A stretch of 12,058 nt of DNA from Chloroflexota bacterium (GTDB lineage Bacteria; Chloroflexota; Dormibacteria; Dormibacterales; Dormibacteraceae): the NCBI GenBank assembly GCA_005888075.1, contig VBKD01000040.1, positions 1 through 12,058 on the forward strand, read 5' to 3'. This document shows positions 5,957 through 12,058 of the stretch, in pieces. Each line of letters opens with the position of its first letter. Positions within the stretch are counted from its first letter, which is position 1. The notes under the pieces are model-generated. The model did not search any database. It had not been told where the DNA came from and saw only the letters and a list, made by a program, of their open reading frames with translations. The translations under genes and the position numbers were made by a program.

Positions 5957-6376
5957 GTGTCCGCCACCGCCCCGGTGATCGAGCGAATTCGAGCGCGAAT
6001 CGGGATGAGCGGGCCGCCCCTTGAAGCCACGGTGGAAGCCGGTCACCTCAAGCGCTTCGCGGAGGCAATCGGTGATCCGAACCCACGGTGGAAAGGTGAG
6101 GCTTCACCCACCTTCCTGGTGGCGTTGGCCTCGCCGTCCATGCACCTTCCCGAGGCCGAGGAGTACGGGAGAGGCTGGCTGAACGGCGGCAACCGCTTCG
6201 AGTACCTCGAGCCGGTCAAGGTCGGCGACCGGATCACCGCGACAGGCCGGGTGGTGGAAGTGAACGAGAAAACCGGATCGAGCGGCAACCTGCTGTTCAT
6301 CATCTTCGAGACCGAATACGTGAACCAGCACGGTCGCAAGGTGGCGCGCGTAAGGGCCACCGCCATCCGCCGGTGA
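5957..6376 (+). CDS. MaoC-like N-terminal hot-dog subunit (HadA/FAS1-dehydratase type)
   Basis: A 139-residue single hot-dog domain of the kind that pairs with a HadB-like partner, encoded directly downstream with a GTGA overlap. The family motif appears as RFAEAIGDPNP with D40. The rest of the fold follows as NGGNRFEYLEPVKVGDRITATGRV and IFETEYVNQHGRKVAR. Position D+5, where hydratases have the catalytic His, is W45. The segment between DPNP and the conserved PTF is unusually short, whereas relatives have around 15 more residues there. In HadAB-type dehydratases the A subunit mainly shapes the acyl pocket. Likely substrates are acyl-ACP or acyl-CoA thioesters; HadA itself is not proven. The GTG start at 5957 appears leaderless; GTG at 5975 is an alternative. 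Confidence 0.78.
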   Translation: MSATAPVIERIRARIGMSGPPLEATVEAGHLKRFAEAIGDPNPRWKGEASPTFLVALASPSMHLPEAEEYGRGWLNGGNRFEYLEPVKVGDRITATGRVVEVNEKTGSSGNLLFIIFETEYVNQHGRKVARVRATAIRR

Positions 6377-6765
6377 ATGTCCAGGTCGGCGAAGAGCTGC
6401 CCGAGCTTGTCAAGCACCCGACCACGCGCCAATTGGTCCAGTACGCAGGCTCGTCGGGTGGCTTCTACGAGATCCATTACGACCAGGATTACGCGCGCGG
6501 CGTCGAATTGCCCGGCGTCATCCTGCACGGCTTGCTGAAGGCGGGATTCCTTGGTCAGCTGGTCACCGACTGGCTTGGCGATCGCGGCACGCTCAAAGTT
6601 TTCGACGTCAGCTATCGCGGCATCGACCAGCCGGGGCAGGTGTACCGCTGCCGGGGTCGCGTCACTCGGGTGGACGGCAACCATGTCGAGCTGGAGATCT
6701 GGGGCGAGGACCAGACTGGCAAGAGAACGACCGTCGGCACGGCGACCGTGCAGATGAACGGCTGA
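6373..6765 (+). CDS. MaoC-like hot-dog subunit (HadB type) with altered catalytic motif
   Basis: A 130-residue hot-dog domain. The region YAGSSGGFYEIHYDQDYA is the hydratase-2/HadB active-site helix, followed by LPGVILHGLLKAGFL. In active enzymes the motif reads GDFNPIH or GDFYEIH with a catalytic Asp five residues before the His. Here that Asp position is G30 (GGC) and H35 is kept. The C-terminal half has KVFDVSYRGIDQPGQVY and GRVTRV strands as in HadB. Together with the upstream subunit it should form a heterodimer acting on enoyl or 3-hydroxyacyl thioesters, but the missing Asp makes ordinary dehydratase activity doubtful. GTG at 6373 overlaps the upstream TGA, and the final TGA overlaps the ATG of the next gene, so all three are translationally coupled. 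Confidence 0.8.
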   Translation: MNVQVGEELPELVKHPTTRQLVQYAGSSGGFYEIHYDQDYARGVELPGVILHGLLKAGFLGQLVTDWLGDRGTLKVFDVSYRGIDQPGQVYRCRGRVTRVDGNHVELEIWGEDQTGKRTTVGTATVQMNG

Positions 6766-7220
6766 TGTCTGTGTTACTCGTGCTGAAGTTCATCCACATC
6801 CTGGCCGCGATCACGGCCGTGGGCTCGAACATCAGCTACACGGTCTGGATCATCCGCGCCCAGCGCGATCCTTCCCACACAGCTTTCGCCTTGAACGGCA
6901 TCAGGTTTCTCGACAACCGGGTCGCCAACCCCGCTTACGGAGTACTGCTGCTCACCGGCCTCGCGTTGGTGTTCGTCGCCGGCTATTCATTTTTGACACT
7001 GTGGATCGACGTCGCGCTCGTCCTCTTCGTGGTGGTGGTCGTGCTCGCCGCCGCCTTCTACACACCCACGCTGCGCGATCAGATCAAGTTGGTGGAGGCG
7101 GGCGATACGACATCGGCTGCTTTTGAGCGCCTAGCGAGTCGCAACCAGACGTTTGGCATTGCGATCGGGGTCATCGTGCTGTTGATCCTCGTCATGATGG
7201 TGTTCAAGCCAACCCTGTAG
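6765..7220 (+). CDS. DUF2269-like integral membrane protein
   Basis: 151 residues with four hydrophobic segments: about 2-25, 55-73, 78-98 and 129-147. It begins KFIHILAAITAVGSNISYTVWI with H11 inside the first span, followed by RFLDNRVANPAYGVLLLTGL. This layout, a His in the first helix and a conserved N/P region before the second, matches my recollection of the DUF2269 family of predicted membrane proteins of unknown function. It starts in a TGATG overlap with the HadB-like gene, so it belongs to that operon and may serve the same pathway, although nothing shows how. Its last 142 bases lie antisense to the 3' end of a minus-strand gene. Confidence 0.75.
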   Translation: MSVLLVLKFIHILAAITAVGSNISYTVWIIRAQRDPSHTAFALNGIRFLDNRVANPAYGVLLLTGLALVFVAGYSFLTLWIDVALVLFVVVVVLAAAFYTPTLRDQIKLVEAGDTTSAAFERLASRNQTFGIAIGVIVLLILVMMVFKPTL

Positions 7221-7897
7221 ATCCGGAGCGCGATCAGCACCGAGGCGTCGATCACGCAGTAGCCTCCGGCGACCACCGAAGGCGGATTGCCGGACGGGAT
7301 GTGGGTCCATGGCGCGACCGGCACCCAGTACCAGTTGCCGAGGGTGGTCCCGACTATCTCGAGCGCGCCGGTGGCGATGAAAATCCCCGCGAACAGCGAC
7401 CAGCGCGGCGAGCGGAGCACGAACCATGCGAACACCGGCAGGCACAGTGCGCCCTGCAAATCAAAGCGACCCGTGATCAACGGCAGCACGGTCAGCCCCG
7501 CGAGCGCCCACGCGCCGGCGCCACCGAGGACGGCAAGGGCCACCCGACGGCCGTGGCGCATCACGACCGGAGTTCGCGCGGCGAGCAGCCCGAACAGGTA
7601 AACGAGACCGTGACCAGGCGGCACGAAGAGCGGAAGGTTGTGCATCCGGTAGCGGTAGATGCCCCAGATGAGCGACCCGAAAATCTCGAAGCACGTTGCG
7701 ACCGCGACGCACATCCAGACCTGCAGGCGCTGTTCTTTCGGGGCCTGCAGCGCACCGAGATAGAGGACCACGAAAGTGAGCGCACCGAGCAGCCACTGCT
7801 GCCACATCGCGTTGATGTGGCTGTCGGCGAGCAGCAGGAAAGGCAGGTAGATCAGCAGGTAGGCGTGAAGCCAGTAGGGCTTGAGGCGCTCGACCAA
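7079..7897 (-). CDS. Unrecognised multi-spanning membrane protein
   Basis: 272 residues with about seven or eight hydrophobic segments in the first 225. Distinctive short motifs are IYRYRMHN, VPPGHGLVYL and IPSGNPPSVVAGGYCVID; their His, Asn and Pro residues near membrane ends look like conserved functional sites. I recall similar unnamed membrane proteins in actinobacteria but cannot name a family. The TTG at 7897 is the first in-frame start after the upstream terminator; an ATG at 7807 would lose the first span. The last ~46 residues, after IYRVGLN, are antisense to the DUF2269-like gene, more polar, and may not be conserved. No promoter is visible in the 26 bases after the terminator, so expression may depend on read-through. 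Confidence 0.7.
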   Translation of the reverse strand: MVERLKPYWLHAYLLIYLPFLLLADSHINAMWQQWLLGALTFVVLYLGALQAPKEQRLQVWMCVAVATCFEIFGSLIWGIYRYRMHNLPLFVPPGHGLVYLFGLLAARTPVVMRHGRRVALAVLGGAGAWALAGLTVLPLITGRFDLQGALCLPVFAWFVLRSPRWSLFAGIFIATGALEIVGTTLGNWYWVPVAPWTHIPSGNPPSVVAGGYCVIDASVLIALRIYRVGLNTIMTRINSTMTPIAMPNVWLRLARRSKAADVVSPASTNLI

Positions 7898-7912
7898 GAG
7901 TTGCTCATCGTA

Positions 7913-7953
7913 CCCGACAAGAAAGAAGGGGCCGGATCCCTCCGGCCCCTTCT
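7913..7953 (-). terminator. Strong intrinsic terminator after the binding-protein gene
   Basis: A perfect 13-bp stem (7924-7936 with 7941-7953, loop TCCC) is rich in G+C. On the minus strand it is followed by the T-rich tract TTTCTTGT. It begins 24 bases after the stop of the solute-binding protein gene, exactly where the liv transcript should end. Confidence 0.85.
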
Positions 7954-7977
7954 AGATCTGCACTCGAGAAAAGGCGG

Positions 7978-9228
7978 TTATGCGCCCGGGCGGCCGTCCT
8001 GGATGCTGCCGAATGCCTCCCAGTGGTCCGTGGTCCACTTGATCATCTGCAGCTGGGAGATCGGGAACCGGTGCGTCTTAGAGGTATGCACCCTGATCCC
8101 GGGCAGGATCAGAAAGTTGTCGGTCTCGTTCAGCTGGCCGGCGGCGATGTCCACCACGTTCTTGCGGGTCAGGTTGTTGCCTGCCTTCTTCAGCACATCG
8201 ACGACGCTGAACGCAAAGGCCATACCCGCGACGCAGAAGGTGTCGGCGAACTGGCAGCCGTTGCCGTACTTGTCCAGGATCTGCTTGTACAGGGCAATCC
8301 CGGGGTCGTTCGCGAACGTCGAGTCGCTGGGATCCTTCACGTAGCGAGCCGAGATCATGCCCTCGGCAAAAGTCGAGTTCCCGACCTGCTGGATCACCTT
8401 CCGCCAGTTGGCGGTGCTGGCCGCTACCTGGTTCACGAACACCTTCGGCTTCCAGCCGCTCGTGTATGCGTTGGTGGCGGCGCTGGACGCGTAGGCGGGC
8501 GTGGCGATGATGAAGAACGTGTCCGCCCCGCTGGCCTTGAGGGCGTTCACCTGGGAGCGCATATCGGACGGATCACCCGCGTTGTATTTGGCCTCCTGGA
8601 CGATCATGGAGCCAACGACATTCTTGAAGCCCGCTTCGCCGTCCTGCCCGAATGCGTCGTTCTGGAAGAGGACCGCGATCTTGGCGTTGGGCGAGTTCTG
8701 CTTGATGTAGTTGCCGTAGATCGCCGCCTCGGTCACGTAGTCGGGCTGCCAGCCGAGGGTGTACGGGTACTTGTCGTACTCCGAGCCCCAGATGCTGGCG
8801 CCGGTGAAGACGAACAGCTGCGGGACCTTCTGGGCGTTGTAGTAGTCGCGCACGGCCTTGTTGTTCGGCGTGCCGAGGTCGCCGAAGGTGGCGAAGACCT
8901 TCTGGTCCTGGACCAGCTCACGAGCCTTGTCAGGCGTCTTGGAAGGGTCGTAGGCATCGTCGAGGACGACGTAGTTGATCTTCCGTCCGTTGACGCCACC
9001 CTTCTCGGTGTTGATGTACTCGAAATACGCGGTCGCGCCTTTGGCGACAGCGTAATAAAAGGAAGCCGAGCCGGTCAGCGGGAAGGTCCCGCCAATCTTG
9101 ATCTCGGTGCTCGTGATGCCGGGATCGGTGGCCGTCGTTCCCCCGCCGGCGGACTGCTGGGTGCCACAGGCGGTAACGGTGACCAAAAAGACTGCGATCG
9201 CAGCGATGCGAGGCACTGCCTTGTTCAT
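7978..9228 (-). CDS. Branched-chain amino acid-type ABC transporter substrate-binding lipoprotein
   Basis: 416 residues. An N-terminal lipoprotein signal (MNKAVPRIA then a hydrophobic stretch) ends in lipobox VTAC with C21 as the lipidated Cys. A Gly/Thr linker leads into ITSTEIKIGGTFPLTGSASFYY, the usual opening of the LivJ/LivK (periplasmic binding protein type I, Peripla_BP_6) fold. Further family features are VVLDDAYDPSKTPDKARELV and IAVLFQNDAFGQDGEAG. The ligand could be branched-chain amino acids, but this family also binds amides, aromatic acids and other small molecules. The ATG at 9228 has an excellent Shine-Dalgarno (GGAGGAGG, about 4 bases upstream); an in-frame start at 9252 precedes it and is rejected. 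It is the last gene of the liv cluster, 70 bases after livM, and is followed by a strong terminator. Confidence 0.92.
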   Translation of the reverse strand: MNKAVPRIAAIAVFLVTVTACGTQQSAGGGTTATDPGITSTEIKIGGTFPLTGSASFYYAVAKGATAYFEYINTEKGGVNGRKINYVVLDDAYDPSKTPDKARELVQDQKVFATFGDLGTPNNKAVRDYYNAQKVPQLFVFTGASIWGSEYDKYPYTLGWQPDYVTEAAIYGNYIKQNSPNAKIAVLFQNDAFGQDGEAGFKNVVGSMIVQEAKYNAGDPSDMRSQVNALKASGADTFFIIATPAYASSAATNAYTSGWKPKVFVNQVAASTANWRKVIQQVGNSTFAEGMISARYVKDPSDSTFANDPGIALYKQILDKYGNGCQFADTFCVAGMAFAFSVVDVLKKAGNNLTRKNVVDIAAGQLNETDNFLILPGIRVHTSKTHRFPISQLQMIKWTTDHWEAFGSIQDGRPGA

Positions 9229-9270
9229 GGAACCTCCTCCCCGTGTTTGCAATTGATTTAAGCAGCGTTA

Positions 9271-9297
9271 GGTGCGCAGTGCACCAAAGATTTTTGG
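9271..9297 (-). other. Two overlapping small hairpins between livM and the binding-protein gene
   Basis: GGTGC (9271-9275) pairs with GCACC (9281-9285), and CCAAA (9284-9288) pairs with TTTGG (9293-9297). They share two bases and so cannot form together. They lie directly after the livM stop. They could protect or terminate part of the transcript and so set different levels of transporter and binding protein, but the stems are only 5 bp. Confidence 0.3.
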
Positions 9298-9298
9298 T

Positions 9299-10330
9299 TT
9301 ACCTCTCGACCACTGGCTCCGGGAGGGGTGATCGTGCCGCGGTGCGGCGTAACAGATACCATCGCCACCCACGCTGCACGAGGCCCGCCGCGCCGTGAGG
9401 CGCGAAAAACAGGATCAAGATCAGGAGCGCTCCGTAGAAGATGTCCGGTTTGCCGCCGAACGAGAGAGATCCGATCTGAAGGCCCGAGGCCTTCTCGGCG
9501 TAATAGGGCAGCCAGACCACGAGCAAGCTCCCCAGAACGGCACCGAAGTCCAGCCCCAGGCCGCCGATGACCACTCCCACAAGCAGCGCGAGCGAGAGGC
9601 TGAGGCCGAAGGTGTCGGGGTTGACGTAGCTGGTGGCGATGGCGAGGAGCGAGCCGGCGACGCCCGCGTAGGCCGCGGACAATCCGAAGGCCAGCGTCTT
9701 GTAGTAGGCCAGGCTGATCCCGCTGGCGACGGCCGCCGTCTCGCTGTCGCGGATGGCCATGAAGGCGCGGCCGGTGCGGCTGCGGACGATGCCCCAGGCG
9801 AAGAGGAACAGGACGAGCGCGATGCCCGAGCAAAGGTAGTACAGCCACTGCTCCTGGCTGAGGTCGAGACCCAAAGGCGGCATGGCCGGTGCCATGACGA
9901 TGCCCCCGTGGCCGCCCGTGAACGTGTCGAAGTGGTTGAGCACCGGGGGGATGCTCAGGGCAAGAGCAAATGTGGCCAGCGCCAGGTAGACACCGGTCAA
10001 TCGCAGGGCGGGGATGCCGATCAGAAACCCGACCACACCCGCGAGGATGCCGGCCACTGGAATGGTCGTCCAGTAAGGGATTCCGGTGCGCTGGACAAGG
10101 ATCGCAGTCGTGTAGCCGCCGACAGCCATGAACGCTCCGTTGCCGAGGGAGATCTGCCCGCTGTAACCCGTCAGGAGGTTGAGGCCGATGAGCGCGGTCA
10201 CGAAGATGGCGACCTTGGCGAACTCGAACGTGAAGAACTGATTGGTCACAGTGGGCAGGCCGATCAGGACGACGGCGGCGACGACGGCCAGCCCGATCAG
10301 CTCAGGACGAGTTCTGGACAGTCGCCTCAC
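9299..10330 (-). CDS. livM: Branched-chain amino acid-type ABC transporter permease LivM
   Basis: A 343-residue polytopic permease with about nine or ten spans. The family hallmark GYSGQISLGNGAFMAVGGY is at residues ~55-75, and LTGVYLALATFALAL follows. The cytoplasmic coupling loop that contacts the ATPases is GRAFMAIRDSETAAVASGIS, then YYKTLAFGLSAAYAGVAGSLL. It pairs with LivH to form the membrane channel. The GTG at 10330 overlaps the livH TGA (GTGA); the frame is open much further upstream but only as a shadow of livH and livF. The C-terminus after FFAPHGAAGL is a short basic tail, normal for LivM. Confidence 0.93.
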   Translation of the reverse strand: MRRLSRTRPELIGLAVVAAVVLIGLPTVTNQFFTFEFAKVAIFVTALIGLNLLTGYSGQISLGNGAFMAVGGYTTAILVQRTGIPYWTTIPVAGILAGVVGFLIGIPALRLTGVYLALATFALALSIPPVLNHFDTFTGGHGGIVMAPAMPPLGLDLSQEQWLYYLCSGIALVLFLFAWGIVRSRTGRAFMAIRDSETAAVASGISLAYYKTLAFGLSAAYAGVAGSLLAIATSYVNPDTFGLSLSLALLVGVVIGGLGLDFGAVLGSLLVVWLPYYAEKASGLQIGSLSFGGKPDIFYGALLILILFFAPHGAAGLVQRGWRWYLLRRTAARSPLPEPVVER

Positions 10331-11208
10331 ACGCGCTTCACCGTCGCTCGTCCGAAGAGGCCCGCCGGCCGCACCAGCAGCACGACGACGATGACGATCA
10401 ATCCGAACGCGAGCCTGAGGTCCTGGCCGCCTGGGATGTAGGTGCCGACCAGGGCCATCAGGATGCCGACCGCGACGCCGCCGACCACGGCTCCCAGCAC
10501 GCTCTCGATGCCTCCCAGGACGGCCGCCGTGAAGGCGAAGAGGAGGATCGCCTGCATCATGTTGGGGTCCAGGAAGATGATTGGCGCCACCAGCATCCCG
10601 GACACCGCGCCCACCGCGGAGGCGAGGCCCCAGCCCAGCGCCAGCATCCAACCCACACGCACACCGAGGAGCCGGCTGCTGTCCGGGTAGAGCGAGGCGG
10701 CGCGCATCGCCAGGCCGGCCTTTGTGCGCGTGAAGAACAGGTAGAGCAGCAGCAGCATCACCAGGACCACTCCGAGCACGCCCAGGTCCTGCGTGTTCAG
10801 GTAGAGGCCGCCGAACTGGATCGGCTGGTCGGGAAAACCCCCTCGATAGCTCTTGAAGACGTAGCCCCAGATGAGACCCGTGACTCCGTTGAAGGCGGTG
10901 AACAGACCCAGGGTCACGATCAGCAGCGTCAGCACGGGTGCGCCTTCGAACGGCCGGATCAGAGCGCGTTCGATCACAACGCCAAGCCCAAAGGAGATCA
11001 GGATCGTGATCACGAACGCGAGCCAGAAGTCGATGTGCGCGTACTCGATCAGCGAGTAGCTGATAAAGGTCGAGAACGTGGCCATCTCGCCCTGCGCGAA
11101 GTTGGCCACGTCCATCGCTCGGTAGACCAGGACGAGCGCGAGCGCCAGGCTGGCGTAGATGCCTCCGGTGGCGATGCCCGAGATGACCTGTTGGATGAGG
11201 GAGAGCAT
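10327..11208 (-). CDS. livH: Branched-chain amino acid-type ABC transporter permease LivH
   Basis: A 293-residue permease, normal length for LivH. It begins LIQQVISGIATGGIYASLALALVLVYRAMDVANFAQGEM, the characteristic first region of this family. The coupling loop GLAMRAASLYPDSSRLLGV lies in the middle, and the protein ends with a conserved FGLIVIVVVLLVRPAGLFG. It forms the heteromeric channel with LivM. Its ATG at 11208 overlaps the livF stop in TGATG, and its stop overlaps the livM GTG, so the stoichiometry is probably set by coupled translation. Confidence 0.94.
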   Translation of the reverse strand: MLSLIQQVISGIATGGIYASLALALVLVYRAMDVANFAQGEMATFSTFISYSLIEYAHIDFWLAFVITILISFGLGVVIERALIRPFEGAPVLTLLIVTLGLFTAFNGVTGLIWGYVFKSYRGGFPDQPIQFGGLYLNTQDLGVLGVVLVMLLLLYLFFTRTKAGLAMRAASLYPDSSRLLGVRVGWMLALGWGLASAVGAVSGMLVAPIIFLDPNMMQAILLFAFTAAVLGGIESVLGAVVGGVAVGILMALVGTYIPGGQDLRLAFGLIVIVVVLLVRPAGLFGRATVKRV

Positions 11209-11915
11209 CAGTAGCCGAGGTAAGAGCGGCGTACCGCTTCGTCTTTTTGGAGTTCAGCGCTCGTGCCCGACACGGCCACCTTGCCGACCTCGAGCACATA
11301 AGCGTGGGCGGCCGCCTGGAGCGCGATGCTGGCGTTCTGCTCGACGACGAGAACGGTCACCTTGTCTTGCTCGTTGACGGCGCGGATGATCTTGAAAATC
11401 TCCTGCACGACGATCGGCGCAAGACCGAGTGACGGTTCGTCGAGCAGCAGGAGGCGGGGCCGCATCATCAGGGCTCGAGCGATCGCCAGCATTTGCTGCT
11501 CGCCGCCGGACAGTGTCGCGGCGACCTGGTTGCGACGGGCGGGGATCCAGCTGAAGTAGCCGCATACCCGGTCGTAGTCGACCTTGCTGGCGCCACCTCG
11601 ACGCACGTATGCGCCCATTCGCAAGTTCTCCCAAACCGTGAGCTGGCCAAGGGTGCCGCGACCTTCAGGCACATGCGCGATGCCGAGACGCGCGACATCT
11701 TCGGGCGCGCGCCGTGAGATGTCGTGGCCGTCGAAGGTGATCTCTCCGGTCTTGCGCACTGTGCTCGAGATGGCGCGCAGCGTGGTCGTCTTTCCGGCGC
11801 CGTTGGCTCCGAGCAGTGCGACGATCGCACCCTCGTCAACACCGAGCGAGACCCCGTGCAGCGCGGAGATCGGTCCGTAGCGCGCGTGCACGTCGCTCAG
11901 CTCAAGCAGCGCCAT
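11208..11915 (-). CDS. livF: Branched-chain amino acid-type ABC transporter ATP-binding protein LivF
   Basis: A 235-residue ABC ATPase. Walker A is GANGAGKTT at 36-44, the signature is LSGGEQQ at 135-141, Walker B is LLLLDEPSLGL from 155, and the H-loop region is VVEQN at 190-194, which is usual for LivF. VPEGRGTLGQLTVWENL after the Q-loop area (PEGR, V-ENL) separates LivF from LivG. It energises import through LivH/LivM at the inner face of the membrane. The ATG at 11915 overlaps the last 14 bases of livG, and the TGA overlaps the livH ATG. Confidence 0.95.
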   Translation of the reverse strand: MALLELSDVHARYGPISALHGVSLGVDEGAIVALLGANGAGKTTTLRAISSTVRKTGEITFDGHDISRRAPEDVARLGIAHVPEGRGTLGQLTVWENLRMGAYVRRGGASKVDYDRVCGYFSWIPARRNQVAATLSGGEQQMLAIARALMMRPRLLLLDEPSLGLAPIVVQEIFKIIRAVNEQDKVTVLVVEQNASIALQAAAHAYVLEVGKVAVSGTSAELQKDEAVRRSYLGY

Positions 11916-12058
11916 TTTGCTGCGTCCCCAAGTAAGCCTCGATCACACGCGGATTGGTCTGCACCTCGCGCGGCGTGCCCGCGGCGATCACGCGGCCGAA
12001 GTCGAGAACGACCACCTGATCGCTGACCTTCATGACCAGGTTCATGTGGTGCTCGACG
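11902..12058 (-). CDS. livG: ABC transporter ATP-binding protein LivG, C-terminal 51 residues only
   Basis: The fragment runs from the window edge (first full codon at 12057) to a TGA at 11904-11902. It begins VEHHMNLVMKVSDQVVVLDFGR, the H-loop region of LivG; the first His follows VE as in the family. It continues with VIAAGTPREVQTNPRVIEAYLG, the standard LivG C-terminus. Walker A, signature and Walker B lie outside the window. It overlaps livF by 14 bases, consistent with the usual livG-livF order. Confidence 0.88.
   Translation of the reverse strand, partial: VEHHMNLVMKVSDQVVVLDFGRVIAAGTPREVQTNPRVIEAYLGTQQNGAA

Noticed and set aside
5927..6046. In-frame upstream extension of the zinc-ribbon protein into the divergent hot-dog gene
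   Set aside because: The extension is Arg/Gly/His-rich without conservation signs; ATG 5926 has a nearby purine-rich Shine-Dalgarno-like sequence and starts just before the zinc ribbon.
8023..9261. Long plus-strand open frame opposite the binding-protein gene
   Set aside because: No recognisable domain; the minus strand has a lipobox, Shine-Dalgarno, terminator and a family-typical protein.
9395..10441. Long plus-strand open frame opposite livM
   Set aside because: Low-complexity Glu/Gln/Arg/Asp-rich translation typical of the reverse complement of a membrane protein gene.
1..12058. Mobile elements, CRISPR arrays, tRNA or rRNA genes, phage or defence genes
   Set aside because: No transposase or integrase domain, no regularly spaced repeats, no tRNA-like cloverleaf or rRNA sequence was found on either strand by reading.

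Overview
This is a gene-dense, GC-rich bacterial window with no RNA genes, insertion sequences, CRISPR arrays or phage genes. GTG and TTG starts are common and many neighbouring genes overlap by 1 to 4 bases. Heme A synthesis (for an aa3-type oxidase) points to an aerobic organism. The InhA-like enoyl-ACP reductase, the HadA/HadB-like dehydratase pair and the leaderless-looking promoters fit an actinobacterium or a related soil lineage such as Chloroflexota/Dormibacterota. I cannot fix the phylum from sequence alone.

Plus strand, 1-4545: the 3' part of a TlpA/ResA-type thioredoxin is followed by ctaA and ctaB (heme A branch), an AHL-lactonase-like metallo-beta-lactamase, a two-domain 3-mercaptopyruvate-type sulfurtransferase and an InhA-like fabI. 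ctaA through the sulfurtransferase are linked by overlaps or a 2-base gap, so they are probably one transcript. The last three genes have no obvious connection to heme A.

Plus strand, 4546-5505: after a promoter-like region and a possible structured leader come a small RNase H-fold protein with a changed fourth catalytic position and a very basic histone-H1-like protein with an N-terminal amphipathic helix. They are separated by a perfect 13-bp hairpin. This is the least conventional part of the window.

5513-7220: a minus-strand zinc-ribbon/TM2-like membrane protein is divergent, across 30 bp, from a three-gene plus-strand unit. That unit encodes two small hot-dog (MaoC/HadAB-like) subunits and a DUF2269-like membrane protein. 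Neither hot-dog subunit carries the full hydratase Asp/His dyad: one keeps the Asp, the other the His.

Minus strand, 12058-7079: a branched-chain amino acid-type ABC transporter runs livG (partial), livF, livH, livM, then the lipoprotein binding protein, ending in a strong intrinsic terminator. Just beyond it lies an unrecognised multi-spanning membrane protein whose 3' end runs 142 bp antisense into the DUF2269 gene.

No stretch longer than 300 bases lacks a gene. The longest gap is 4546-4690, which holds the promoter-like and leader elements described below.
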